A DNA stretch of 64,000 nucleotides from Streptomyces cyaneus (GTDB lineage Bacteria > Actinomycetota > Actinomycetes > Streptomycetales > Streptomycetaceae): contig NZ_ML138679.1 of the NCBI RefSeq assembly GCF_004028635.1, positions 1 through 64,000 of the forward strand. The letters run 5' to 3'. Positions 9,197 through 19,965 of the stretch are shown one piece after another. Under the pieces are notes generated by a model that saw only the letters and a list, made by a program, of their open reading frames with translations, was not told where the DNA came from and did no database searches. Every line of letters begins with the position of its first letter. Position 1 is the first letter of the stretch. Made by a program: the position numbers and the translations under genes.

Positions 9197-11479
9197 GTGC
9201 GAGCCACCCTGCGCTGGGCGCACTCCGATCTGCGAACGCACCGCGGCGAGGCGCTGTTCCTCGTGTTGGCCACGGCCGGGATCGTCGTCTCGTTGTTGCT
9301 GGCCACGGCGCTGTTCGGCTACGCCACCAACCCCTGGCAGCGCGTCTTCACCCAGGCGCACGGCGCTCACGTCTGGCTACACACCGGCGCCTCGGCCGAC
9401 ACCGGGAAACTGGCCGAGCTCGACGGCGTCGACTCCGTCGCGGGCCCCTACCCCACCGCCTCCACCACCCTGGCCTCCCGCGGCACCCGCGCCTCCGTCG
9501 AGTTGCGCGGCACGTCCGACCGCCCCGCCGTCGACCGGCCGCTCCTCACCTCCGGCCACTGGCTGGACCCCGCGAACCCCGACGGCGTCGTCCTGGAGAG
9601 TCGCCTGGCCCGCGCCCTCCTGGCCGCCCCGGGCGACACGCTCACTCTGCCCGGCACGCACCGAACCCTGACCGTCCTCGGCATCGCCGACAGCGCCGAG
9701 CCGCGCTACCGGCCGGGCGAGCAGCCGGGGCTGGTCTGGGCGCCGCCGGCCGCCGTACGCGATCCGGGCGGCCAGGTGATCGGGCTGCGCCTGACGGACC
9801 CCGACGACACGGACTACGCCGTCCAGCGCGCCGTGACCGTGCTGGGCGCCGGCGCGGTCAGCGAGGTCTCCACCTGGAAGCAGGCGCGCGCCGAGGCACA
9901 GGGCGACAACCGGCTGCTCGGACAGGTGCTGGGCCTGTTCGGGCTGGGCGCCCTGGTCGCCGCCGGGCTCGCCGTGCACGGGGCGATCGGCACCCGCATC
10001 CGCGGCCATCTGCGCGACATCTCGGTCCTGAAGGCGATCGGCTTCACCCCGGGTCAGGTGGTCCGCGTCTTCCTCCTCCAGCACCTCGCCTACGCACTGC
10101 TGGGTGCCGTGGCCGCGGCTGCCCTCATCCAGGCCGTGGGCAGCCGTATCCCGGGTCGGCTCGGGGACGCGGTCGGGGTGTGGCAAGGGTTGCCCGGGCA
10201 CAGCGTGGCGCTGTTCGTGGTGCCCGTGGGCGCGGTGCTGTTCATCGGCGCGACCACGGGACTCGCCGCGTGGCGGGCGGGACGTGTGCCCCCGGTGCCG
10301 GTACCGCGGCCCGCGGCTCCGCTCGGCGGGCGGCTTTCCGCCGTGGCCCGACAGGCGCTCGGGCTGCGGCTGCCGCCCGCGCTGGTGCTGGGCTGGCACC
10401 GGGCGTTCACGCGCCGCCTGCGGTCCCTGGCCACGGTCGCCCGGCTCACGCTGCCGCTGCTGCTGATCGTCGTCGCGATGAGCGCGTGGACCACCATCGA
10501 CCGCTTCGACAGCAAGCCCGACCAGATCGGCCTGCCGACCGCCCTCACCGTCCACACCGACTCCGGCCTGCCCGACCCCGACGCCCGCGCGCTGCTGGAA
10601 CACGACCCGCAGGTCGCCGCCGCCTACCCGGGCGTCGAAGTGGCCGCCCTGGTCCCGGGCCAGACGGCCACGATCGCCCTGCGCGGCCTCGGCACCCACC
10701 AGGACCCCTACCCGTACGCCCTGGCCGAGGGCCGCCCCGCGCAGGGCCGCGACGAGGCCGTGGCCGGACAGGGCCTGCTCGACCTGCTGGACGTGAAGGT
10801 CGGCGACTGGGTCCGGATGACCGTCGGCGACCAGCCGCAGATCCTGCACATCGTGGGCCGCAGCATCGAGCCCGAGAACGCCGGCCGGGTCATCTCCACC
10901 TCCCTCGACACCCTCCGCGAGAACGACCCGGGCCTCGGCCCCACCCTCTACGAGCTGCGGCTCCGACCGGGCGCGCAACCGTACGAGGTCGCCGACCGCC
11001 TGGCCACCGCCGGGCAGGGACGCCTGGACGTACACGCCGTACCGAACCCCGCCGACGGCCTCTCCCCCCTGCGTGGAGTCGTCGTGGGCCTGATCGCCGT
11101 CCTGGCCCTGATCGGGCTCATCGAACTGCTGACCGCGATCGGCGGCACCGTCCGCGAGAGCGAGCGTGACCTGCTGGCCCTGAAGGCCATCGGCCTGTCC
11201 CCCCGGCAGATCACCGCGATCACCGTCACGTCCACCGCCTGTACCGCACTGGCCGCGGTCGTTCTCGGTACGGCTCTGGGTACTCCCCTCGCGCACTGGC
11301 TGATCGACGCCCAGGGCAGATCGAGCGGCATCGGCGCCGGGATCGCCCAGGGCCCGTCCGCCGCGCTCCTGCTGCTGTTCTGCGCGGCGGCGGTCACGGG
11401 GGCGGCCGCCCTCGCCGCCGTCCCGGCCTCCCGCGCGGCCCACCGCCGACTCGCGGACACGCTGAGCGCGGTCGCCTGA
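9197..11479 (+). CDS. FtsX-like ABC transporter permease
   Basis: This large membrane subunit (about 760 residues) has the duplicated FtsX/MacB layout: an N-terminal membrane segment (about residues 20-45), an extracytoplasmic domain, three segments with the FtsX signature (DISVLKAIGFTPGQVVRVF), a second segment near residue 425, a second external domain, and a final three-segment FtsX unit (DLLALKAIGLSPRQI). It partners the ATPase at 7494. GTG 9197 is preferred because GGAGAGGG lies 7 bases upstream; GTG 9176, overlapping the repeat gene, is the alternative. The substrate is unknown. Confidence 0.9.
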   Translation: MRATLRWAHSDLRTHRGEALFLVLATAGIVVSLLLATALFGYATNPWQRVFTQAHGAHVWLHTGASADTGKLAELDGVDSVAGPYPTASTTLASRGTRASVELRGTSDRPAVDRPLLTSGHWLDPANPDGVVLESRLARALLAAPGDTLTLPGTHRTLTVLGIADSAEPRYRPGEQPGLVWAPPAAVRDPGGQVIGLRLTDPDDTDYAVQRAVTVLGAGAVSEVSTWKQARAEAQGDNRLLGQVLGLFGLGALVAAGLAVHGAIGTRIRGHLRDISVLKAIGFTPGQVVRVFLLQHLAYALLGAVAAAALIQAVGSRIPGRLGDAVGVWQGLPGHSVALFVVPVGAVLFIGATTGLAAWRAGRVPPVPVPRPAAPLGGRLSAVARQALGLRLPPALVLGWHRAFTRRLRSLATVARLTLPLLLIVVAMSAWTTIDRFDSKPDQIGLPTALTVHTDSGLPDPDARALLEHDPQVAAAYPGVEVAALVPGQTATIALRGLGTHQDPYPYALAEGRPAQGRDEAVAGQGLLDLLDVKVGDWVRMTVGDQPQILHIVGRSIEPENAGRVISTSLDTLRENDPGLGPTLYELRLRPGAQPYEVADRLATAGQGRLDVHAVPNPADGLSPLRGVVVGLIAVLALIGLIELLTAIGGTVRESERDLLALKAIGLSPRQITAITVTSTACTALAAVVLGTALGTPLAHWLIDAQGRSSGIGAGIAQGPSAALLLLFCAAAVTGAAALAAVPASRAAHRRLADTLSAVA

Positions 11480-11509
11480 CCGCCCGAGGAACGGCCCGCG
11501 ACCGAACGG

Positions 11510-12454
11510 TCAGCCGCCGTAGGGACCGGGGCCGTGGGGCCGCTGTGGGTTGTACGGAGGCGGCGGGTTGTACGGCGGCCGCGGGCCCGGTGCGTACGGG
11601 TTGCCCTGCCGACCCGGACCGTAGGGGTTTCCGGGCGGCGCGTAAGGGTTGCCCTGCGGCGGTACGAAGCCGTTCGGTGCGTACGGCGGTGGCGGCGGGG
11701 TCGGCGTCGGCAGCGTGGCCGGGTGGGCCGCCAGCCGGATGCCGTACCGGCTCCTGAGCCGGCCCATCTCCAGCAGGGCGATGCCCGTGACCGTCACGGG
11801 GGCGCCCAGGATGAAGACGGCGCCCATCGCGAGGCCGAGGCCGTGCAGGTCGCCCGTGACGAGATCGGGGATGGCCATGAGCCAGGTCGTCACCGTGGCG
11901 AGCAGCGGCGGCAGACAGCGGTGTACCGCAGCCGTGCCGAAGAAGTTCCCCGAGATCCGGTAGGCACCGGCGATCACGAAGAACCCCATCCAGAGCCCGA
12001 CGAGGCTGAACGCCATGCTCCCGAGGACCCCGAGGGAGCCCCCCAGCTGGAAGATCGTCACCGTCCCGAGCGCCGAGCCGATGAACAGCAGCAGCAACTT
12101 AAGCGACCTGACCAGCGGCTCCCGCAGCTGCCCCACCGTGCCGGCGCCGGAACGCCGCCAGATGTGGAGCATCACACCGACCGTGAGCGGCGTGATGAAC
12201 AGCAGGACTACACAGGCGGTCGCCGCGTTGTCCAGCATCTCGTCGAAGGCGAACCCGCCCTCGACGAAGGTGTAGACCCCGAACGCCGCGACCGCGCCCG
12301 CGATGACACGCACCTTCTTGAGCGCGTCCACTGACGGATCCAGTGAGTCCGGGATCCAGGTCGGGTGGAACACCGCCCGCGCCACATGATGGGGCTTCAG
12401 AAACGAACGTGCGGTCAGTGTGCCGCCGGTCCAACTCCCGTGTGGATACGTCAA
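11510..12454 (-). CDS. Membrane protein with a Pro/Gly/Tyr-rich C-terminal tail
   Basis: Function is not recognised. The 314-residue product has about five or six hydrophobic segments between residues 50 and 235. A disordered tail of some 70 residues follows, with repeats of the NPYAPPGNPYGP kind. Such tails are common in actinobacterial membrane proteins and can drive clustering. The ATG at 12454 has a GGGGGAG site upstream. It converges with the exporter permease (30-base gap) and follows pgi on the same strand with about 107 bases between. Confidence 0.75.
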   Translation of the reverse strand: MTYPHGSWTGGTLTARSFLKPHHVARAVFHPTWIPDSLDPSVDALKKVRVIAGAVAAFGVYTFVEGGFAFDEMLDNAATACVVLLFITPLTVGVMLHIWRRSGAGTVGQLREPLVRSLKLLLLFIGSALGTVTIFQLGGSLGVLGSMAFSLVGLWMGFFVIAGAYRISGNFFGTAAVHRCLPPLLATVTTWLMAIPDLVTGDLHGLGLAMGAVFILGAPVTVTGIALLEMGRLRSRYGIRLAAHPATLPTPTPPPPPYAPNGFVPPQGNPYAPPGNPYGPGRQGNPYAPGPRPPYNPPPPYNPQRPHGPGPYGG

Positions 12455-12561
12455 CTTGCACTCCCCCGAGTGATCGCGCCCGTGATCACCGAGGGAGTCT
12501 ACGGGAAGCGGACGACCACGCGCCGCCCGCTTTCCGTATCAGCCGTCACCGGCATCCGCGG

Positions 12562-14241
12562 TCACTGCCGACCGCGCAGCTCCCGGTACTTGGCGACGAG
12601 CGCCTGCGTCGACGCGTCCAGGCCTGGAACCGAGCCCGCCGCGGCAGCGGCTGATGCAAACGTCTCGGTCAGCGCGGGCTCGACCCGCTTGGCGAGGACC
12701 TTGCCCAGCTCGACGCCCCACTGGTCGAAGGAGTCGATGTTCCACACCGCGCCCTGCACGAACACCTTGTGCTCGTACAGCGCGATCAGCTGGCCGAGCA
12801 CGGACGGGGTCAGCTCGCGGGCGAGGATCGTGGTCGTCGGGTGGTTGCCCTTGAACGTCTTGTGGGTCACCAGCTCCTCGGGCACCCCCTCGGCACGCAC
12901 CTCGTCCGGCGTCTTGCCGAACGCCAGCGCCTGCGTCTGCGCGAAGAAGTTCGCCATCAACAGGTCGTGCTGCGCCTTGAGTTCGTCGCTCAGCTCGCCG
13001 ACCGGCTCGGCGAAGCCGATGAAGTCCGCCGGGATCAGCTTGGTGCCCTGGTGGATCAGCTGGTAGTACGCGTGCTGCCCGTTGGTGCCCGGCGTGCCCC
13101 ACACGACCGGCCCGGTCTGCCAGTCGACCTCCCGCCCGTCCCGGCCGACGTACTTGCCGTTGGACTCCATGTCCAGCTGCTGCAGATACGCCGTGAACTT
13201 CGACAGGTAGTGGCTGTACGGCAGCACGGCGTGCGACTGGGCGTCGTGGAAGTTGCCGTACCAGATGCCCAACAGGCCCAGCAGCAGCGGCACGTTGGAC
13301 TCGGCGGGCGCGGTACGGAAGTGCTCGTCGACGATCCGGAATCCGTCGAGCATCTCGCGGAAGCGGTCCGGCCCGATGGCCACCATGAGCGAGAGTCCGA
13401 TGGCCGAGTCGTACGAGTACCGCCCGCCGACCCAGTCCCAGAACTCGAACATGTTGGCCGTGTCGATGCCGAAGTCGGCGACCTTCTCGGCGTTCGTCGA
13501 CAGCGCGACGAAGTGCTTTGCGACGGCCTCCGGGCCCGCCTTCAGCTCACCCAGCAGCCAGTTGCGGGCCGAGGTGGCGTTGGTGATCGTCTCGATCGTG
13601 GTGAACGTCTTGGACGCGATGATGAACAGCGTCTCGGCCGCGTCCAGGTCGCGGATCGCCTCGTGCAGGTCGGCGCCGTCGACGTTCGACACGAAACGGA
13701 CCGTGAGGCCGCGGTCGGTGTAGCTGCGCAGCACCTCGTACGCCATCGCCGGCCCGAGGTCGGAGCCGCCGATGCCGATGTTGACGACGTTCTTGATGCG
13801 CTTGCCGGAGTGGCCGGTCCAGGCGCCGGAGCGGACCCGCTCGGCGAAGTCGGCCATCTTGTCCAGAACGGCGTGCACCGCCGGGACGACGTTCTCCCCG
13901 TCGACCTCGGTCACCGCGTCGCGCGGCGCGCGCAGCGCGGTGTGCAGGACGGCGCGGTCCTCGGTGGTGTTGATCTTCTCACCGCGGAACATGGCGTCCC
14001 GCAGCCCGAACACGTCCGTAGCGACGGCCAGCTCGCGCAGCAGCCGCAGCGTCTCGTCGGTGACGAGGTGCTTGGAGTAGTCGATGTACAGGTCACCGAC
14101 CTGCAGGGTGTACCCCGCACCGCGCCCCGGCTCGGCGGCGAACAGCTCCCGCAGCTGCACCTCGCCGAGCTCTTCGCGGTGCTTGGCCAGCGCGGTCCAC
14201 TCGGGCGTCTGGTTGAGCCTGGTACGGCCGTCTGCGTTCAT
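12562..14241 (-). CDS. pgi: Glucose-6-phosphate isomerase
   Basis: Interconverts glucose-6-phosphate and fructose-6-phosphate in glycolysis. The 559 residues match the family length. The signature [16 protein letters not shown], the WVGGRYS loop and the [12 protein letters not shown] stretch with the catalytic His are intact. The ATG at 14241 ([15 protein letters not shown]) gives the usual Streptomyces N-terminus; the longer reading to 14340 adds an unrelated leader. It lies downstream of the MFS gene with a 52-base gap, so it may be partly read from there. Confidence 0.97.
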   Translation of the reverse strand: MNADGRTRLNQTPEWTALAKHREELGEVQLRELFAAEPGRGAGYTLQVGDLYIDYSKHLVTDETLRLLRELAVATDVFGLRDAMFRGEKINTTEDRAVLHTALRAPRDAVTEVDGENVVPAVHAVLDKMADFAERVRSGAWTGHSGKRIKNVVNIGIGGSDLGPAMAYEVLRSYTDRGLTVRFVSNVDGADLHEAIRDLDAAETLFIIASKTFTTIETITNATSARNWLLGELKAGPEAVAKHFVALSTNAEKVADFGIDTANMFEFWDWVGGRYSYDSAIGLSLMVAIGPDRFREMLDGFRIVDEHFRTAPAESNVPLLLGLLGIWYGNFHDAQSHAVLPYSHYLSKFTAYLQQLDMESNGKYVGRDGREVDWQTGPVVWGTPGTNGQHAYYQLIHQGTKLIPADFIGFAEPVGELSDELKAQHDLLMANFFAQTQALAFGKTPDEVRAEGVPEELVTHKTFKGNHPTTTILARELTPSVLGQLIALYEHKVFVQGAVWNIDSFDQWGVELGKVLAKRVEPALTETFASAAAAAGSVPGLDASTQALVAKYRELRGRQ

Positions 14242-14293
14242 GTCCGACTTCAGCCTTCTTTCGTGCCTGTCCCAGCTGTTCCAACCTAATTGA

Positions 14294-15562
14294 TCAGCGC
14301 ACGGCGTGAGCCGTCGTGGCGTCGTCGTCCGGCGCAACAACAGGTACGTCCGCCTTGCGCGCCGGTATCAACGAGGTGACGGCGAGGGTGAAGAGTACGG
14401 CGGCCAGCAAGGCCGGTCCGTTCAGTCCGAACGCCCCCGCCACGGCTCCGCCGAGCAGGGCCCCGACCGGTGCGCCGGACGTCGAGGCCGTACGGAAGGC
14501 CGAGGCGATACGGCCCACCATGGACTCTGGGCTGCGCTGCTGCATCAGCGTCACCTGGTTGACGTTCCACACCATGCCCATGGCGCCGAGCAACGCCATG
14601 GCCGCCAGGAAGGCCGCCAGGTGGCGCACGGTTCCCGCGAGCAGCAGCGACGCCGTCTGGACGGTCCCGGCCAGCAGCAGTGCCCGCACTCTCCCGGTCC
14701 TGCGCGCGATCCGCTGGGCCACGAAACCGCCGGCCAGGCTGCCGGCCGTGTACGCGGTCATCGCCGCCGCGTACGCCGTCTGGCCGCCGTGCAGCCAGCG
14801 CGTCACGTGCAGCACCAGCGTGGCGATCAGGGCACCCATACCGATGTTGCACAGCAGCGTGGCCACGCAGACCGCCCGTAGCGCCGGATCGCGCCGGAGT
14901 GTGCGCAGCCCTTCGCCGATCTCGGCCCGCAGCGTGCTGCCCGCCGGGCGCGGCTCGGGCTCGGGCGGTCGTATGCGCAGGGTCGCGACCAGGGCGGCTG
15001 CCAGCAGATAGGTACTCGCGTCGGCCACGAACGGCATCGCCGCCCCGGCCGTCAGCAGCAACGGCACGAAAGGCCCCGCCAGCAGGCCACCCGCGAGTTG
15101 TTGGCCTGTCATCAGCCGGGCATTGGCACTGCCCAGGGCCTCGCGGTCCACCAGGGACGGCAGCAGGGCCGTGGACGCGTTGTCGAACAGCGTCTGGAGT
15201 GTCGTCAGTGAGAAGGCGAGCACCAGCAGCAACGGGATCGAGGCGTGTCCGAGTCCGACGGCGAGCGCGAAGCCGGCGACGAGCAACCCTCGTACGAGAT
15301 CGACCGCCCACATCGCGCGCCGCTGGTCCACCCGGTCCGCCACGGCCCCGCCGAGCAGCCCGAAGAGCAGCCAGGGGACATAGCCGCAGGCGGTGACCGA
15401 GGCGATGACCAGGGGATCGTCCGTGAGCTGCACGGCGAGCAGCGGCAGCGCGGTCGTACGCAGCGCGTCTCCGAACCGCGAGACCACGGCAGCGGTCCAC
15501 AACCGCCCGAACCCGCCACGCCACGCGGGCGCACGCCCACCCGCCGTCTCAGCCGTCGCCAC
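14294..15562 (-). CDS. MFS exporter (MFS_3 / EntS type) behind a DNA-damage promoter
   Basis: The 422-residue protein has twelve predicted membrane segments and the MFS motif ([15 protein letters not shown]) after segment 2. The layout is that of drug or siderophore exporters. The GTG at 15562 has a GGGGGAG site 5 bases upstream, which decides the start over the longer reading to 15628. The promoter at 15606-15628 matches the PafBC-type consensus perfectly, so the gene is probably induced by DNA damage. It may expel a DNA-damaging or toxic compound; the substrate is unknown. Confidence 0.88.
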   Translation of the reverse strand: MATAETAGGRAPAWRGGFGRLWTAAVVSRFGDALRTTALPLLAVQLTDDPLVIASVTACGYVPWLLFGLLGGAVADRVDQRRAMWAVDLVRGLLVAGFALAVGLGHASIPLLLVLAFSLTTLQTLFDNASTALLPSLVDREALGSANARLMTGQQLAGGLLAGPFVPLLLTAGAAMPFVADASTYLLAAALVATLRIRPPEPEPRPAGSTLRAEIGEGLRTLRRDPALRAVCVATLLCNIGMGALIATLVLHVTRWLHGGQTAYAAAMTAYTAGSLAGGFVAQRIARRTGRVRALLLAGTVQTASLLLAGTVRHLAAFLAAMALLGAMGMVWNVNQVTLMQQRSPESMVGRIASAFRTASTSGAPVGALLGGAVAGAFGLNGPALLAAVLFTLAVTSLIPARKADVPVVAPDDDATTAHAVR

Positions 15563-15605
15563 AACTCCCCCTCGCGGTCCACCGATGCACAAGATCGATG
15601 TACAA

Positions 15606-15628
15606 ACCGTAGAGGGCACCACTGACAA
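15606..15628 (-). promoter_or_regulatory. PafBC-type (RecA-independent) DNA-damage promoter of the MFS exporter
   Basis: On the minus strand the sequence reads TTGTCAGTG, 8 bases, TACGGT, a full match to the published consensus TTGTCRGTG-N8-TANNNT. It lies about 40 bases before the GTG start. Confidence 0.7.
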
Positions 15629-15663
15629 TCGGTCCGCGAGCGGCTCAGCGCCCGTGCGTCAAA

Positions 15664-15703
15664 GAGGTCCGGCCAGGCACCCACAGGTACCCGGCCGGTC
15701 CTC
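15664..15703 (-). terminator. Hairpin after the RbpA-family gene
   Basis: GAGGTCCGGCC (15664-15674) pairs with GGCCGGTCCTC (15693-15703) with one mismatch, 6 bases past the stop codon. There is no U tract, as is common in Streptomyces. Confidence 0.5.
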
Positions 15704-15708
15704 AACTC

Positions 15709-16044
15709 CTAGATCTCGCCCCGCAGTTTGGCGAGCGCCTCGGCGAGGATCGCCTCGCCGTCCGCGTCACTGCGCCGTTCCCGTACATACGCCAGGTGCG
15801 TCTTGTAGGGCTCGGTGCGCGGCGGGTCCGGCGGGTTGTCCCGGTCCTGTCCGGCGGGAAAGCCGCAGCGCGGGCAGTCCCAGGTGTCGGGAACCTGCGC
15901 GTCGCTGGCGAAGCTGGGCTGCGTCTCATGCCCGTTGGAGCACCAGAAGGAGATGCGCAGCCGGGGCGCGGACTCGCCCCGCTCGGCCTCGCCCATCGGC
16001 CCCGCCCCGACCCGGCTTCCTCGGATCGCGTTGCCACTTGCCAC
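15709..16044 (-). CDS. RbpA-family RNA polymerase-binding protein (paralogue form)
   Basis: The 111-residue protein has the RbpA layout: an N-terminal arm (AIRGSRVGAG), a zinc-ribbon-like core with Cys pairs (FWCSNGHE, WDCPRCGFPAG), then a basic linker and a sigma-interaction helix (THLAYVRERRSDADGEAILAEALAKL). Canonical RbpA has a THWDML-ERR sequence in the last part; here it is THLAYVRERR, so this looks like the second, less studied Streptomyces paralogue. RbpA stabilises sigma-RNA polymerase open complexes and affects rifampicin tolerance. The GTG at 16044 has a GGGAG site upstream. A possible promoter is CTGGAC-17-TAGACT. Confidence 0.88.
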   Translation of the reverse strand: MASGNAIRGSRVGAGPMGEAERGESAPRLRISFWCSNGHETQPSFASDAQVPDTWDCPRCGFPAGQDRDNPPDPPRTEPYKTHLAYVRERRSDADGEAILAEALAKLRGEI

Positions 16045-16173
16045 GGTCGTAACTCCCTGCGTGATGGTGCCGCAAAGCGAGTCGGCGTTTCGCTTCGCTG
16101 CGAGCGCCTCAGTCTACGTAAGGCCCAACGCGCGTCCAGTGATTGGAGTTACATAGCCCCTACACCAAGACGC

Positions 16174-16223
16174 AAGCCCCATGATAGGCCGCGCTCAGCT
16201 GCGCGTACCGAACATGGGGCCTT
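16174..16223 (-). terminator. Hairpin downstream of secG
   Basis: AAGCCCCATG (16174-16183) pairs with CATGGGGCCTT (16213-16223) around a loop holding a smaller GCGC stem. It lies just past the secG stop. Confidence 0.5.
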
Positions 16224-16245
16224 ACGTGCGGAATGTGCGTGCCGG

Positions 16246-16482
16246 TCAGTTGTTCACCTTCATCAGGATGCCGAGCACGACAATGCACGCGAACCACAGC
16301 AGACCGACCACGATGGTGATCCGGTCGAGGTTGCGCTCGGCGACCGAGGAGCCGCCGACGGACGACTGCATGCCGCCACCGAACATGTCGGAGAGACCGC
16401 CGCCCTTGCCCTTGTGCATCAGCACCAGCAGCATCATCAGCAGGCTGAAGACGATCAGGGCGATCGAGAACCCCATAACCAC
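16246..16482 (-). CDS. secG: Preprotein translocase subunit SecG
   Basis: This 78-residue SecG has two membrane segments (about residues 4-22 and 55-73) joined by a Gly-rich cytoplasmic loop (KGKGGGLSDMFGGG). It assists SecYE in protein export. GTG 16482 is preferred over ATG 16476 because an AGGAAG site lies about 10 bases upstream. It follows tpiA on the same strand, the usual actinobacterial order. Confidence 0.95.
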   Translation of the reverse strand: MVMGFSIALIVFSLLMMLLVLMHKGKGGGLSDMFGGGMQSSVGGSSVAERNLDRITIVVGLLWFACIVVLGILMKVNN

Positions 16483-16578
16483 GGCTGGACCAACTTCCTC
16501 GGATCTGGATAGACGACGGGGGCATAGCGGTACCGCTATGCCCCCGCAAGGGTACGACGGATCCCTGCTACCGCATAC

Positions 16579-17355
16579 TCACTGGTCGCGGAACCGCACG
16601 ATCTTGACGAACTCGTCGGCGTCCAGCGAGGCGCCGCCGACCAGGGCGCCGTCGATGTCGGCCTGGGCCATGATCTCGGCGACGTTGCCGGACTTCACGG
16701 AGCCGCCGTACTGGATGCGGATCTTGTCGGCGACGTCCTGCGAGTACAGCTCGGCGAGCTTGCCGCGGATGGCGGCGCAGACTTCCTGGGCGTCCTCGGC
16801 GCCGCAGACCTTGCCGGTGCCGATGGCCCAGACGGGCTCGTAGGCGATGACGATGGTCTCGGCCTGCTCGGCCGGGAGGTCCTTGAGACCGCCCTCGACC
16901 TGGGCGAGCGTGTGCGGGACGGCGTTGCCGGCCTCGCGGACGTCCAGCTCCTCGCCGACGCACATGATCGGCGTGAGGCCGTGCTTGTAGGCGGCCTTGA
17001 CCTTGGCGTTGACGATCTCGTCGGTCTCGGCGTGGTACTGGCGGCGCTCGGAGTGGCCGATCGCCACGTACGTGCACTTCAGCTTGGCCAGCATCGGGCC
17101 GGAGATCTCGCCGGTGTAGGCGCCGGAGTCCTGGGCCGAGATGTCCTGGGCGCCGTACTTGATCTTCAGCTTGTCGCCGTCGACCAGGGTCTGTACGGAG
17201 CGCAGGTCGGTGAAGGGCGGCAGGACGGCGACCTCGACGGCCTCGTAGTCCTTGTCGGCCAGGGCGAAGGCGAGCTTCTGGACGTGGGCGATGGCCTCGA
17301 GGTGGTTGAGGTTCATCTTCCAGTTGCCCGCCATCAGCGGCGTGCGCGTGCTCAT
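16579..17355 (-). CDS. tpiA: Triosephosphate isomerase
   Basis: Interconverts dihydroxyacetone phosphate and glyceraldehyde-3-phosphate. At 258 residues it is full length. Active-site Lys is in GNWKMN, His in IGHSERR, and the catalytic Glu in the [11 protein letters not shown] signature. It lies 5 bases after the pgk stop, so the two are surely cotranscribed. Confidence 0.98.
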   Translation of the reverse strand: MSTRTPLMAGNWKMNLNHLEAIAHVQKLAFALADKDYEAVEVAVLPPFTDLRSVQTLVDGDKLKIKYGAQDISAQDSGAYTGEISGPMLAKLKCTYVAIGHSERRQYHAETDEIVNAKVKAAYKHGLTPIMCVGEELDVREAGNAVPHTLAQVEGGLKDLPAEQAETIVIAYEPVWAIGTGKVCGAEDAQEVCAAIRGKLAELYSQDVADKIRIQYGGSVKSGNVAEIMAQADIDGALVGGASLDADEFVKIVRFRDQ

Positions 17356-17360
17356 CGGGG

Positions 17361-18572
17361 TCAGTCCTCCAGTGCGGCGAGGCCGGGGAGCGTCTTGCCC
17401 TCGAGGTATTCGAGGGAGGCGCCGCCACCGGTCGAGATGTGGCCGAATGCGTTCTCGTCGAAGCCCAGGGTGCGGACGGCCGCGGCGGAGTCGCCGCCGC
17501 CGACCACGGTGAAGCCCTTGGAGTCGACGAGGGCCTGGGCGACCGCCTTGGTGCCCTCGGCGTAGTCGGGGTGCTCGAAGACGCCCATGGGGCCGTTCCA
17601 GAAGACGGTGGCGGCGTCGGCGAGCTTCGAGGCGTACAGCTTGCGGGTCTCCGGACCGATGTCCAGGCCCTCCTGGTCGGCGGGGATGGCGTCCGCGGCG
17701 ACGGTCGTGGGGTTGGCCGGGGCCTTGGTCTTCAGGTCCGGGAACTCGGTGGCGACCAGGACGTCGACCGGCAGGACGATCTCGACGCCGTTCTTCTCGG
17801 CGCGCTCCATGTACTCGGTGACGGTCGGGATCTGGTCCGCCTGGAGAAGGGAGATGCCGACCTCGTAGCCCTTGGCCTTGAGGAAGGTGTACGCCATGCC
17901 GCCGCCGATGAGCAGCCGGTCGGCCTTGCCGAGCAGTTGGTCGATGACGGCGAGCTTGTCGGAGACCTTGGCGCCGCCGAGCGCGACGACGTACGGCCGC
18001 TTGACGTCCTCGGTGAGCTTCTTCAGCACGCCGACCTCGGTGGCGATGAGGTGGCCGGCGTAGTGCGGCAGGCGAGCCGGAAGGTCGTACACCGAGGCGT
18101 GCTTGCGGTGCACGGCGCCGAAGCCGTCACTGACGTAGACGTCGGCGAGCGCGGCGAGCTGGTCGGCGAAGGCGCCGCGCTCGGCGTCGTCCTTGCTGGT
18201 CTCGCCGGCGTTGAAGCGGAGGTTCTCGACGACCGCGACCTGGCCGTCGGCGAGGCCCGCGACCGTGGCCTGGGCGGAGGCGCCGACCGTGTCGGTCGCG
18301 AACGCGACGTCCGCGCCGAGGAGTTCGCCGAGGCGCGCGGCGGCCGGGGCGAGGGAGAAGGCGGGGTCCGGGGCGCCCTTGGGGCGGCCCAGGTGCGAGG
18401 CGACGACCACGCGGGCGCCCGCCTCGGCCAGCGCCTTGACGGTGGGCAGGACGGCGCGGATACGGCCGTCGTCGGTGATCGTGGTGCCGTCCAGCGGCAC
18501 GTTCAGGTCGGCGCGGACGAAGACCCGCTTGCCTGCGACGCCTTCGGAGAGAAGTTCGTCGATCGTCTTCAT
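17361..18572 (-). CDS. pgk: Phosphoglycerate kinase
   Basis: The 403-residue enzyme makes ATP from 1,3-bisphosphoglycerate. The N-terminal signature [14 protein letters not shown], the hinge region and the nucleotide motif [11 protein letters not shown] are present. The ATG at 18572 ([11 protein letters not shown]) has an AGGAG site; the upstream in-frame extension is a low-complexity leader. It is first in a pgk-tpiA-(secG) unit separated from gap by a strong terminator, so the two glycolytic transcripts are partly independent. Confidence 0.98.
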   Translation of the reverse strand: MKTIDELLSEGVAGKRVFVRADLNVPLDGTTITDDGRIRAVLPTVKALAEAGARVVVASHLGRPKGAPDPAFSLAPAAARLGELLGADVAFATDTVGASAQATVAGLADGQVAVVENLRFNAGETSKDDAERGAFADQLAALADVYVSDGFGAVHRKHASVYDLPARLPHYAGHLIATEVGVLKKLTEDVKRPYVVALGGAKVSDKLAVIDQLLGKADRLLIGGGMAYTFLKAKGYEVGISLLQADQIPTVTEYMERAEKNGVEIVLPVDVLVATEFPDLKTKAPANPTTVAADAIPADQEGLDIGPETRKLYASKLADAATVFWNGPMGVFEHPDYAEGTKAVAQALVDSKGFTVVGGGDSAAAVRTLGFDENAFGHISTGGGASLEYLEGKTLPGLAALED

Positions 18573-18656
18573 GAAGGGGACTCCTGAGGAGGGCTCGTGA
18601 TCGCTCTTGATCGCTCGAAAGCGCTCGTGATCCAACAGGTCGGTTCTGCACGCGCG

Positions 18657-18698
18657 TCAGGGCTCGGGCGGCGCGTCCCTGCGCCGCCCGAGCCCTGA
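18657..18698 (-). terminator. Perfect 18-bp hairpin between gap and pgk
   Basis: The arms 18657-18674 and 18681-18698 are fully complementary over 18 bp with a 6-base loop (GTCCCT). It lies 28 bases past the gap stop and before the pgk leader, and is the strongest intrinsic terminator in the window. Confidence 0.85.
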
Positions 18699-18725
18699 CT
18701 CACATCAATGCGCCTGCTCTGGATA

Positions 18726-19763
<1,038 letters not shown>

Positions 19764-19790
19764 CTATGCGGTGCCGGCGAGCTCTATTTG

Positions 19791-19852
19791 GGATGTCCCC
19801 GACCGCCTACGACCCTACCTCTCTGAAGCCGCCGTGGTGACATCCAGATGTC
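19791..19852 (-). promoter_or_regulatory. GATGTCC half-site cluster upstream of gap
   Basis: GGATGTCC occurs at 19791-19798, and GACATC-CA-GATGTC, a palindrome of the same half site, at 19839-19852. Three copies in about 60 bases upstream of the gap start suggest a binding site. A -10-like TAGGGT lies between them. No regulator is encoded nearby. Confidence 0.3.
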
Positions 19853-19865
19853 CCATACACGGCAC

Positions 19866-19901
19866 GGCGGTCCGTACCCGCCAGTAGGGGTACGGACCGC
19901 C
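19866..19901 (-). terminator. 14-bp hairpin after the carboxypeptidase gene
   Basis: GGCGGTCCGTACCC (19866-19879) pairs perfectly with GGGTACGGACCGCC (19888-19901). A smaller hairpin, CTGTGCG-TTG-CGCACAG, lies at 19935-19951, nearer the stop codon. Confidence 0.7.
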
Positions 19902-19965
19902 CCGGCCTGAAGCCCGGATCACTCGATTTGGTCACTGTGCGTTGCGCACAGTTGACCTCGGCGTG

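Noticed and set aside
8278..9306. Long minus-strand open frame over the 48-bp array
   Set aside because: All frames of a 48-bp array stay open; this one overlaps the permease start antisense, has no ribosome-binding site, and its neighbours all run on the plus strand.
19935..19951. Small non-coding RNA at the CTGTGCG hairpin
   Set aside because: No promoter can be assigned; a simple hairpin at the end of the carboxypeptidase transcript is enough.
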